This document shows, in pieces, positions 1 through 5,377 of a stretch of DNA of 8,559 nucleotides. Source of the stretch: Phycisphaerae bacterium. Lineage in GTDB: Bacteria > Planctomycetota > Phycisphaerae > Sedimentisphaerales > Anaerobacaceae. The stretch covers positions 1 to 8,559 of the forward strand of contig DAOUVA010000160.1 of NCBI GenBank assembly GCA_030667885.1, read 5' to 3'. Every line of letters starts with the position of its first letter. The stretch's first letter is position 1. Both the position numbers and the translations under genes were made by a program. Under the pieces are notes generated by a model. The model ran no database searches and was not told where the DNA came from. It saw nothing but the letters and a program-made list of their open reading frames with translations.

Positions 1-204
1 AACAATGGTCTCATTTTGCTTGGTAACAATGGCAGTATTGTCTTTACCTTTTTGCTGGATTTCCGTTTGTGTTATGGAAGAGCCACCATTTTTGCCAAAC
101 AGCCATTTGAATAATCCGATTAATCCACCAATGACTGCGACAGTAATAGGGATGATAATAGCAATCTTATTGGCATCAGACAGATTCTTAAACCATTCTA
201 TCAT
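1..204 (-). CDS. Partial membrane-anchored protein of unknown function (N-terminal 68 codons)
   Basis: The coding strand is minus; the gene starts with ATG at 204 and stays open to the left edge, so only the N-terminus is visible. It begins MIEWFKNLSDANKIA, then a hydrophobic stretch at about residues 13-35 that reads as one transmembrane helix, ending in the basic FKWLFGKN. A polar Gln/Asn/Thr-rich part follows (ITQTEIQQKGKDNTAIV). A Shine-Dalgarno-like AGGA lies at 212-215, 7 bases before the ATG, which supports this start. Short N-terminal anchors of this shape often precede a soluble domain, but that domain lies outside the window, so no function can be given. It sits 21 bases downstream of a coding-like remnant on the same strand. 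The plus-strand reading frame over this stretch appears to be its shadow. Confidence 0.6.
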   Translation of the reverse strand, partial: MIEWFKNLSDANKIAIIIPITVAVIGGLIGLFKWLFGKNGGSSITQTEIQQKGKDNTAIVTKQNETIV

Positions 205-225
205 TCGCTTATCCTGAGATTTATT

Positions 226-420
226 TTACACAAACGCCATCACCGTATTACTTTCTGCATTTAGGTAGATAAATAGTGCGTAGTCAGGTTTCTGTTCCAC
301 AATAACGCTGCCCTGTATATCTTTATTTCGTTCAATATTCTTATCTCTTATCTCGCTGCATTCTTCAAGGTGACCGCGTAACGCCTTTGAGGGAGAGGAT
401 AACGGAAAGCTTGAGAAGAG
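226..420 (-). pseudogene. Coding-like remnant without a start codon
   Basis: The minus strand is open from just after a TGA (421-423) to a TAA at 226-228. The translation has the look of a real protein C-terminus: charged helix-like residues (LEECSEIRDKNIERNKD), then alternating hydrophobic residues (GSVIVEQKPDYALFIYLNAE) and the end VMAFV. No ATG, GTG or TTG occurs in frame before the GTG at codon 41 of 64, so an intact gene of this size is unlikely. The upstream end falls inside a 9-bp-stem hairpin (406-429). It ends 21 bases before the start of the membrane-anchored gene at 204, so the two may once have been an operon. I do not recognise the family. It could be a gene truncated at the 5' end, or a frameshifted one; it could also be chance. 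Confidence 0.3.
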
Positions 421-429
421 TCAAGCTTT
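406..429. repeat. Perfect 9-bp-stem hairpin
   Basis: AAAGCTTGA (406-414) and TCAAGCTTT (421-429) are exact reverse complements around the 6-base loop GAAGAG. On the plus strand it is followed by a T-rich run (TTAGTTTTTAG), so it could act as a weak rho-independent terminator for plus-strand transcription, but no plus-strand gene lies upstream in the window. The minus side has no T tract. It directly abuts the heptad array starting at 432. Confidence 0.5.
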
Positions 430-431
430 TA

Positions 432-452
432 GTTTTTAGTTTTGATTGTTGA
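432..452. repeat. Degenerate heptanucleotide array 1
   Basis: Three consecutive 7-base units can be read: GTTTTTA, GTTTTGA and TTGTTGA. They share a consensus close to GTKTTGA with the array at 1306-1333. The 17 bases at 438-454 match 1305-1321 at 16 positions. Confidence 0.45.
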
Positions 453-460
453 GTAGATCA

Positions 461-550
461 TTGAGCGGATATTGCCGTTACCGGTACAATGCGGGGACAG
501 GGGGGGGGAAACTCTTTCGATTTAATATTTACTATTGATGATCCGCTTAA
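461..550. other. Inverted arms enclosing a 9-G tract
   Basis: TTGAGCGGAT (461-470) and ATCCGCTTAA (541-550) can pair over all 10 positions if one G-T wobble is allowed. Between them lie the palindrome TACCGGTA (479-486), the block GCGGGGACAG, and a run of nine G (500-508). No open frame of note crosses it. The GGGGACAG block recalls sequences near REP-associated transposases, but no transposase gene is present, so that link is only a guess. Confidence 0.4.
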
Positions 551-592
551 TAAATTAAAGGGCTAAATATAAAGAGCAAAGAAATTTTAGTG

Positions 593-621
593 GATTAGAG
601 AATTAGAGATTGGAGATTGGA
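593..621. repeat. Degenerate heptanucleotide array 2
   Basis: Four tandem units are read as GATTAGA, GAATTAGA, GATTGGA and GATTGGA; the last two are identical. It is followed by an A-rich run and then the promoter at 648-675. Like the other two arrays it keeps G at the first and A at the last position of the heptad. Confidence 0.5.
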
Positions 622-647
622 AAGAAAAAGGAAAAAGCAAAACATGC

Positions 648-675
648 TTGCACAGAGGGATTATAATGATATAAT
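648..675 (+). promoter_or_regulatory. Sigma70-type promoter for the cysteine-rich membrane protein
   Basis: A -35 box TTGCAC (648-653) and a consensus -10 box TATAAT (670-675) are separated by 16 bases. A second TATAAT lies just upstream (662-667), but its spacing to the same -35 is only 8 bases. The predicted start of transcription, near 682, leaves a leader of about 38 bases before the gene at 720. Confidence 0.65.
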
Positions 676-719
676 GTCTTGTAAATAATACATTTGCATA
701 AGTTTTCGGAGAAATTATA

Positions 720-1292
720 TTGGTGAACATAGAAATATCAGACAACAATACAGACAGTCAAGAGAAACCATCAATGCGAGAATACTCGCCTGCCCAGGAG
801 CTTTTTCACAACATCCCATACATAGGTATGACAGTGCTGGGGGCGATTGTTTTGGGTGTGGCTCTTGGTGGTTCTATCTGGGGAATCATAGCCGGGATTG
901 CTTATATATTGTACGGGCTGGCAGGGGCACTTTGGATTATGATATTCGTGTGTCCCTACTGTGCATACTGGAATACGCGGTCGTGTCCCTGCGGATATGG
1001 CCGGATATCTGCAAAGTTTCGAAAAAAGCAACCTATCGAGTCATTTAGCGAAAAATTCAAGAAGCATATACCAGTGATTGTACCTTTGTGGTTCATACCT
1101 GTTTTAGTCGGTGTGCCTTTTGTTATACGCAGCTTCTCCTGGACCCTTTTGGTTTTACTCGTTGTATTTGCTCTTGATGCATTTGTGATTCTGCCGCTGG
1201 TTTCGAGAAAACATGGGTGCAAAGGATGCCCCCAGAAAGAGTCATGTCCGTGGATGAAGGACAAGAGCAAACCTTCAGCCTTCTCGCAATGA
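720..1292 (+). CDS. Four-helix membrane protein with two cysteine clusters, unknown function
   Basis: The protein has 190 residues. GGAG at 708-711 sits 8 bases before the TTG at 720, which I take as the start; the next codon, GTG at 723, is an alternative. After a polar N-terminus of about 30 residues come two hydrophobic segments (about 33-53 and 56-77), a cysteine-rich basic loop, two more helices (about 117-137 and 140-160) and a basic tail. Cysteines are at 78, 81, 89 and 91 (CPYC then CPCGYG) and at 167, 170 and 176 (CKGC then CPW). With four helices and basic residues in the loop and tail, both clusters should face the cytoplasm, where they could bind a metal or an Fe-S centre or act as thiols. 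That is inference; I do not recognise a named family. It stands alone with its own promoter and no visible terminator, bracketed by heptad arrays. Confidence 0.8.
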   Translation: MVNIEISDNNTDSQEKPSMREYSPAQELFHNIPYIGMTVLGAIVLGVALGGSIWGIIAGIAYILYGLAGALWIMIFVCPYCAYWNTRSCPCGYGRISAKFRKKQPIESFSEKFKKHIPVIVPLWFIPVLVGVPFVIRSFSWTLLVLLVVFALDAFVILPLVSRKHGCKGCPQKESCPWMKDKSKPSAFSQ

Positions 1293-1305
1293 CACCCATA
1301 ATTTA

Positions 1306-1333
1306 GTTTTGAGTGTTGAGTGTTGGGTTTTGA
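1306..1333. repeat. Degenerate heptanucleotide array 3
   Basis: Four tandem 7-base units, GTTTTGA, GTGTTGA, GTGTTGG and GTTTTGA, start 13 bases after the stop of the membrane-protein gene. The consensus is GTKTTGR, the same as array 1. Confidence 0.55.
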
Positions 1334-1400
1334 GGTGTGGATTTCATATTTCAGATTCATTGGTTTACTCTTTTACACGTGTACACATGCAATTACGTGT

Positions 1401-1449
1401 GCCAGATTTCTCCACTACGTTCGCTTCGCTCACTCCGGTCGAAATGACA
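1401..1449. repeat. Dispersed-type intergenic repeat (GAGCGAAGCGAAC family)
   Basis: On the minus strand the segment reads TGTCATTTCGACCGGAGTGA, then GCGAAGCGAACG and GGAGAAATCTGG. Close variants of this pattern (TGTCATTCCGAGCG..GAGGAATCT) occur between genes in many unrelated bacterial genomes. Its conceptual translation gives the tell-tale FDRSERSERSGEI, a common spurious ORF product. No function is established for it. The family call is from memory of the pattern, not from a search. Confidence 0.5.
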
Positions 1450-1469
1450 CGGGGGAATTAGAAAATCGC

Positions 1470-1540
1470 ATGGGCTAAAGCCCATCCTGCCGGCGTTGCT
1501 CACTAACGTTTGCTCATTGGCTGGCATCTGTCGGAATAAA
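1470..1540. repeat. Second repeat-like block: palindrome plus paired GTTGCTCA direct repeat
   Basis: ATGGGCT and AGCCCAT (1470-1485) form a perfect 7-bp inverted repeat around AA. It is followed by an imperfect direct repeat, CGTTGCTCACTAA and CGTTTGCTCATTGG (about 1494-1520). The stretch is non-coding and continues the patchwork begun at 1401. It probably belongs to a dispersed repeat family in this genome, which is inference; only one copy is in the window. Confidence 0.4.
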
Positions 1541-1650
1541 GTTGAAATTGAACTGAAATTTTGGTATTTAGACTTGCGTTGTACAGGAGTGTCCAATTCC
1601 ATCCGTTGTTGGGGTGGCTGTCCCACCGTGCGTTCGACGAAAGGAATATC

Positions 1651-2646
1651 ATGAGTGCCACAATCCGTTGGGGAATTATAGGAACAGGGTTTATTGCGCA
1701 TCAATTTGCTCGTGGTTTGGCTGTGCTTAAGGACGCCAAACTGATTGCCGTGGCCTCGCGCGCGAAAGAGTCGGCTGACAAGTTTGCAGAAGAATTCGGT
1801 GTAGAGCACCGCCATGTTGGCGCAGAAGAATTGGCCGGGAACGAGGATGTTGACGTTGTTTATGTTGCAACCCCGAATACGGAGCACAAGGGCAACACAC
1901 TCAGTTGCCTGAACGGCGGCAAGGCTGTGCTCTGCGAAAAACCATTCTGCATTAATGCATCGGAGGCGGCAGAGATGGTTAAGCTCGCGCGAGAAAAGGG
2001 GCTGTTTCTTATGGAGGCCATGTGGACCCTATGCTTTCCCGCTATGGCTAAGGTGCGAGAGATTATCAACTCCGGCGCTATCGGTGAGGTCCGTCAGGTC
2101 CATTCGAACTTCAGTTTCCGCGGCGAATGGGAACCCGATGGATTATTACTCAATCCGGAACTCGGCGGAGGCTCCCTGCTTGATGTCGGAGTCTATAATA
2201 TTGCACTGGCACAGATGGTCTATCAACGAGAACCTACTCGTATAAGCGGTATGGCGCACCTTGGTGAGACGGGTGTTGATGAGCAATCTTCGGTGACACT
2301 CGGGTATGACAATGGCGCCCTGGCTGTACTGACTTCCGCGATTCGCACAGAGACCAGGCAAGAGGCAGCCATTTACGGTACTGATGGGTATATCAAAGTA
2401 CCTCATACGTTTTGGAAACCAGAGAGAATCATTGTGAAAACCTCGCAGGATGAAGAGCGAGAATTCAAGTTCGACCGTGTGGGCAACGGTTACAACTACG
2501 AGGCGGCAGAAGTTATGAACTGTTTGCGTAAGGGCTGTCTCGAAAGCCGTATTTTACCACTGGACACGAGTGCAGCCATCATGAGAACTATGGACGCTAT
2601 TCGCGAGCAATGGGGCCTTGTGTACCCGATGGAAAAAGTGGAATAG
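1651..2646 (+). CDS. Gfo/Idh/MocA-family NAD(P)-dependent oxidoreductase (dihydrodiol dehydrogenase-like)
   Basis: The protein has 331 residues, normal for the family. The N-terminal Rossmann domain opens with RWGIIGTGFIA (glycines 8, 11 and 13 bind the dinucleotide). The family signature EKP is at 96-98 with Lys97 as the likely catalytic residue. The C-terminal alpha/beta domain carries the MEAMW segment (121-125) and GGGSLLDVGVY (162-172). It ends with a YEAAEVMNCLRKG..ES stretch and QWGLVYP. These features resemble trans-1,2-dihydrobenzene-1,2-diol dehydrogenase-like and related sugar or cyclitol dehydrogenases; the true substrate cannot be read from sequence. It probably acts in the cytoplasm on a hydroxyl or keto group. 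The ATG at 1651 has AAGGAA at 1641-1646 upstream. The frame extends back to a TTG at 1561, but that extension runs into repeat-like DNA and lacks family similarity. It is a single gene, convergent with the pilin-like gene. Confidence 0.92.
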   Translation: MSATIRWGIIGTGFIAHQFARGLAVLKDAKLIAVASRAKESADKFAEEFGVEHRHVGAEELAGNEDVDVVYVATPNTEHKGNTLSCLNGGKAVLCEKPFCINASEAAEMVKLAREKGLFLMEAMWTLCFPAMAKVREIINSGAIGEVRQVHSNFSFRGEWEPDGLLLNPELGGGSLLDVGVYNIALAQMVYQREPTRISGMAHLGETGVDEQSSVTLGYDNGALAVLTSAIRTETRQEAAIYGTDGYIKVPHTFWKPERIIVKTSQDEEREFKFDRVGNGYNYEAAEVMNCLRKGCLESRILPLDTSAAIMRTMDAIREQWGLVYPMEKVE

Positions 2647-2737
2647 CGTGTTACTGCGTTTTGGATTATTGCCGGAGGCGGATTAGCATTTTCCGGCGTC
2701 TGCCCTGCTGTCTGGCTCGATTCAGTGTGGGCATTAT

Positions 2738-3601
2738 TTAGTAGTCTTTGAATTTTTTCATCCACTGCGGCCAGTCGGATGGCTCGACACCGCCGGACAG
2801 GGTCCATGGACCATTAGCATTAAACCATTGGTGCCACTTTAAGGTCCATAGTTCTTTAAGGCCCACCTTTCTGACAGAGCCGTCCTTAAAGGAACTGTTA
2901 ATTCCTCCGTCATGACGGTTGATAGTGAAATATTGCATTCCGCTATAGCTATTATCCAGACCCTGCGAAGTGTCAGGCGGGTAACCCTCTTCGGCGCGAG
3001 GCGTATCCAGATAATGAGGACGATTACCCTGCCAAATACAATCCATCAGCACGGGGACATTCATGGAACTGTAATTCCACAGATCATCCATAACATGGTC
3101 GTTCAGGCCGTAGCTGCAAAACATCTTAGGTTCGAATAATAACCATGCGTGAAATTTTGTGCCGCCTCCGATGTATCTCCGTGACCAAAAACGTTTTTTA
3201 ACGGCAGTGTCAATACGGGGTTCTGTAATCAGTTCGTTGGGGTTTTCGATGTAGTGCTTCTTGGCCATTGGGCATAAGAAGAGCGAGTCCTTAGCGTCTT
3301 GGTAGTAAGTCTTCAAAGGTTCTATCCATGTGCCACCTTGTGATGACTTGAAGAACTTTCCATCATTGCCAACCTTATACATTGAGAAGAAGATATCCCA
3401 TTGGTGCAAATTAGATTTACAAGTGAGTGATTTAGAATGTCTCCTGATGCGGTGCAATGTCGGCAACAAAATCGCCATCAATAATGCAATGATGGAAATT
3501 ACCACCAAAAGCTCTATTAACGTGAATGCCGTTGGAAACCTTCCGCCTTTCCGGATGGAAATACCTTTTTCTAACGGAGCATACCCGTGTCGTTTACGCA
3601 T
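2738..3601 (-). CDS. Type II/IV pilin-like protein with H-X9-DG motif
   Basis: The protein has 287 residues from the ATG at 3601. A basic leader of 25 residues ends in FPTA, followed by the prepilin methylation helix FTLIELLVVISIIALLMAIL (26-45). Cleavage is predicted between Ala25 and Phe26, with Glu30 at the +5 position. The rest is a large extracytoplasmic domain with several cysteines (61, 100, 152, 178). His230, followed by nine residues and Asp240-Gly241, makes the H-X9-DG motif typical of planctomycete and Lentisphaerae pilin-like proteins. The C-terminus keeps GLKELWTLKWHQWF and WPQWMKKFKDY, a pattern I associate with Phycisphaerae paralogues. The frame could start at a TTG at 3646, but the ATG gives a normal leader; an AGGAAG lies about 13 bases before it, a loose fit. 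These proteins occur in large families whose substrate or surface role is unknown. A promoter lies upstream at 3693-3722. Confidence 0.88.
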   Translation of the reverse strand: MRKRHGYAPLEKGISIRKGGRFPTAFTLIELLVVISIIALLMAILLPTLHRIRRHSKSLTCKSNLHQWDIFFSMYKVGNDGKFFKSSQGGTWIEPLKTYYQDAKDSLFLCPMAKKHYIENPNELITEPRIDTAVKKRFWSRRYIGGGTKFHAWLLFEPKMFCSYGLNDHVMDDLWNYSSMNVPVLMDCIWQGNRPHYLDTPRAEEGYPPDTSQGLDNSYSGMQYFTINRHDGGINSSFKDGSVRKVGLKELWTLKWHQWFNANGPWTLSGGVEPSDWPQWMKKFKDY

Positions 3602-3692
3602 AACGGTTTTCTTTCTTCCTATTAGAAGGTTTTCACAAACCGACAATCATCCCCAGACATGATGAGCTTCACTGGTGTGTTTGTCTGTTATC

Positions 3693-3722
3693 ATTATAGC
3701 GGAATCGGGCAGCATAACGCAA
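3693..3722 (-). promoter_or_regulatory. Promoter for the H-X9-DG pilin-like gene
   Basis: On the minus strand TTGCGT (3717-3722) and a consensus TATAAT (3693-3698) are 18 bases apart. Transcription would start near 3686, leaving a leader of about 85 bases before the ATG at 3601. Confidence 0.55.
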
Positions 3723-3741
3723 CCTTCCGGCGGTAATTTTA

Positions 3742-3769
3742 TTGATTATAGGACAGCATGAGCTATAAT
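3742..3769 (+). promoter_or_regulatory. Promoter for the RNase HII-like gene
   Basis: TTGATT (3742-3747) and a consensus TATAAT (3764-3769) are 16 bases apart on the plus strand. Transcription would start near 3776, about 70 bases before the chosen ATG at 3847. It lies back to back with the minus-strand promoter at 3693-3722. Confidence 0.55.
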
Positions 3770-3846
3770 TCTTATCCGGGCAATGCAGCGGCTGAAAAGC
3801 AGGTGCGACTAATGTATTATTAGTATGGATGGCAGGAGTTAGAAAC

Positions 3847-4806
3847 ATGGTGGTTTTGGTAGGAATTGATGAAGCCGGTTATGGACCGATTCTGGGGCCG
3901 TTGGTCTTATCGTCGAGCACTTTTTCTCTTCCACAGGGACTTTTGAGAGAAGACCTGTGGCAGATTTTGAGAAATAGCGTGGGAAACAGACGCAAAAGGC
4001 TTGCCGGGCGAATGCTTATTACCGACAGCAAGAAGGCATACAGCAGAGCTACGGGAATCGGGCATCTGGAACGTACAGTCCTTGGGTGCCTGAAATGTCT
4101 CGGTAAAGAGCCGGGAACGCTGGTTGAACTTATAGAGGTATTATGTCCCGACCTCTTCGAGCGATTAAGTTCTTATCCGTGGTACAGGGAAGCCGGAAAC
4201 CATTGTCTTTTGGCTGATGCCGCTGATAGGTGCATTGCCTCGATGGTGTTAGCTGACGATATGGCCTCAAATGGCATCGAGCTTTTGGACATGAAAAGCT
4301 ATTGCCTGGATGTTGGGTATTACAATAAGATGGTAGCTTCGGTTAAGAACAAGGCTAATGTACTTTTCTCGGCTACGTGTCGGCTTATAAAGAGTGCTTT
4401 TGATAATTTTGAGGGTGATGATTTGCAGATTGTCGTTGATAGGCAGGGGGGTCGGATTCACTATCGGAAACATCTGCAGAGAATGTTTGGTAATACGGAA
4501 ATGAAGATTCTTTGTGAGAGTCCGGCGGACAGCAGTTATGAGATGAGGGCCGGTGGTAAAAGTATGCGTTTGCATTTTGCAGTGGGAGCTGATGAGCGAT
4601 TTTTGCCGGTGTCCTTAGCTTCAATGATAAGTAAATATTTGCGGGAGCTTTTGGTTCATAATATGAATCGTTATTTTGTCGGTTTTCATCCTGACTTGAG
4701 GCCAACGGCGGGGTACTGGAAAGACGGTTTGCGTTTTATCGAGGACGTGAAGACAAATATTCCTCAGCTTGAAGTTGATATGGACAGGCTTGTTCGCAGC
4801 CGCTGA
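3847..4806 (+). CDS. Divergent, enlarged RNase HII-like protein
   Basis: The start is the ATG at 3847 because AGGAG (3834-3838) lies 8 bases before it; an upstream ATG at 3829 overlaps that ribosome site. The 319-residue protein opens with GIDEAGYGPILGPLVLS, the RNase HII signature with Asp8 and Glu9 as metal ligands. ITDSKK (58-63) matches the DSKK motif. IVVDRQGG (Asp198) and GADERFLPVSLASMISKYLR (Asp249) match the third and fourth acidic positions. A C-terminal HPDLRPTAGYWKDG resembles the HxxY..GY region of the family. RNase HII cuts DNA-embedded ribonucleotides and RNA of RNA-DNA hybrids. Typical bacterial enzymes have about 200 residues; here roughly 100 extra lie between the DSKK and VVDRQ motifs, and the usual GRG/GKG is GYG. 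Activity is plausible because all acidic residues remain, but the substrate may differ. It stands alone behind its own promoter. Confidence 0.82.
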   Translation: MVVLVGIDEAGYGPILGPLVLSSSTFSLPQGLLREDLWQILRNSVGNRRKRLAGRMLITDSKKAYSRATGIGHLERTVLGCLKCLGKEPGTLVELIEVLCPDLFERLSSYPWYREAGNHCLLADAADRCIASMVLADDMASNGIELLDMKSYCLDVGYYNKMVASVKNKANVLFSATCRLIKSAFDNFEGDDLQIVVDRQGGRIHYRKHLQRMFGNTEMKILCESPADSSYEMRAGGKSMRLHFAVGADERFLPVSLASMISKYLRELLVHNMNRYFVGFHPDLRPTAGYWKDGLRFIEDVKTNIPQLEVDMDRLVRSR

Positions 4807-4875
4807 TTGATATGGAAATGATGGATTTACTGATAATATAATGATGAATTTTAGGATGGAAGTAAAAGAAAAATC

Positions 4876-4902
4876 TTGTCAATGTGAATAATTATCGATA
4901 AT
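4876..4902 (+). promoter_or_regulatory. Candidate promoter with overlapping palindrome, before the lipoprotein gene
   Basis: TTGTCA (4876-4881) and GATAAT (4897-4902) are 15 bases apart, slightly short. The -10 box forms the right end of a perfect 12-base palindrome, ATTATCGATAAT (4891-4902), which could be an operator or just AT-rich chance. Confidence 0.4.
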
Positions 4903-4942
4903 GTGATAAAGTTAATATGAAATATTTTAAGGAGTGTAAAAA

Positions 4943-5329
4943 ATGTCAATAAGGGGAATCTGGAAAATTTCAGTGTTAGCAGGATTGATGTTGTCTGTCT
5001 GCGGCTGTGGCCGGCCTAATTTGATAGGTACTGATGCTGCTGTTTATTCACGGGGCACACTATTCGCGGTGGCCAGCCAGGATATGAACAGCGTGTATGC
5101 GGCGACAGTGACAGCTCTCAAGCAGTTGGAGGTAGAGGTCATCGAAACTGCCAAAGACGTATTTTACGCAAAGATTGTCGGTAAAATTGCAGATGGCAAG
5201 ACTGTTACGATACGGATAGAGCCTGGGGAAAGCAATAGTACCAATTTAAGTATTAAAGCAAGCAAATTCCTGTCCGGCAACGAGGAAAGAGCGCGTGTTA
5301 TTTACACTCAGATAAAGCTGAATCTTTGA
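4943..5329 (+). CDS. Small lipoprotein, DUF3568-like
   Basis: The protein has 128 residues. AAGGAG at 4929-4934, 8 bases before the ATG, fixes the start. The N-terminus is a lipoprotein signal: basic residues, a hydrophobic core (about 7-19) and VCGC, with Cys22 as the most likely lipidated residue (Gly at -1, Val at -3) and Cys20 as an alternative. The mature part has the layout of the DUF3568 family: Tyr-Ser-Arg-Gly-Thr-Leu, then a helix (MNSVYAATVTALKQLEVEV), a strand with DVFYAKIVGKIADGKTVTI, a second pair of strands, and a C-terminal helix with YTQIKLNL. Members are small membrane-attached proteins of unknown role found in Planctomycetota, Lentisphaerae and Desulfobacterota-type bacteria; this placement is from pattern memory. 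It would be anchored in the cell envelope facing the periplasm. It is convergent with the ferritin-like gene, 48 bases away. Confidence 0.82.
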   Translation: MSIRGIWKISVLAGLMLSVCGCGRPNLIGTDAAVYSRGTLFAVASQDMNSVYAATVTALKQLEVEVIETAKDVFYAKIVGKIADGKTVTIRIEPGESNSTNLSIKASKFLSGNEERARVIYTQIKLNL

Positions 5330-5377
5330 ACCGGAGCGAGCACGAGCAAAGGCAAATAACAACTCCGGGAAAGCGAT

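Noticed and set aside
5..217. Plus-strand frame of 70 codons at the left edge
   Set aside because: It lies opposite a minus-strand frame with a better start, ribosome site and a clean transmembrane helix; it reads as the shadow.
432..1333. CRISPR array interpretation of the short repeats
   Set aside because: Units are 7 bases, tandem without spacers, and degenerate; no repeat-spacer pattern or cas gene is present.
1561..1650. N-terminal extension of the oxidoreductase from a TTG at 1561
   Set aside because: The extra 30 residues lie in repeat-like DNA, precede the Rossmann start, and the ATG at 1651 has its own ribosome site.
1393..1887. Minus-strand frame of 164 codons
   Set aside because: Its C-terminus is the translation of the dispersed repeat (FDRSERSERSGEI) and its N-terminus runs antisense inside the oxidoreductase gene.
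2671..2697. GCCGGA/TCCGGC inverted repeat between the oxidoreductase and pilin-like genes as a bidirectional terminator
   Set aside because: The stem is 6 bp with a 15-base loop and no adjacent T tract; too weak to annotate.
3602..3646. TTG start 15 codons upstream for the H-X9-DG pilin-like gene
   Set aside because: The ATG at 3601 already gives a basic leader of 25 residues; the longer form has no supporting ribosome site.
3829..3846. Upstream ATG of the RNase HII-like gene
   Set aside because: It overlaps the AGGAG that serves the ATG at 3847, and the family begins right at that second Met.
5331..5368. CCGGAG/CTCCGG inverted repeat between the lipoprotein and ferritin-like genes as a terminator
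   Set aside because: The loop is 26 bases long and there is no T run on either side.
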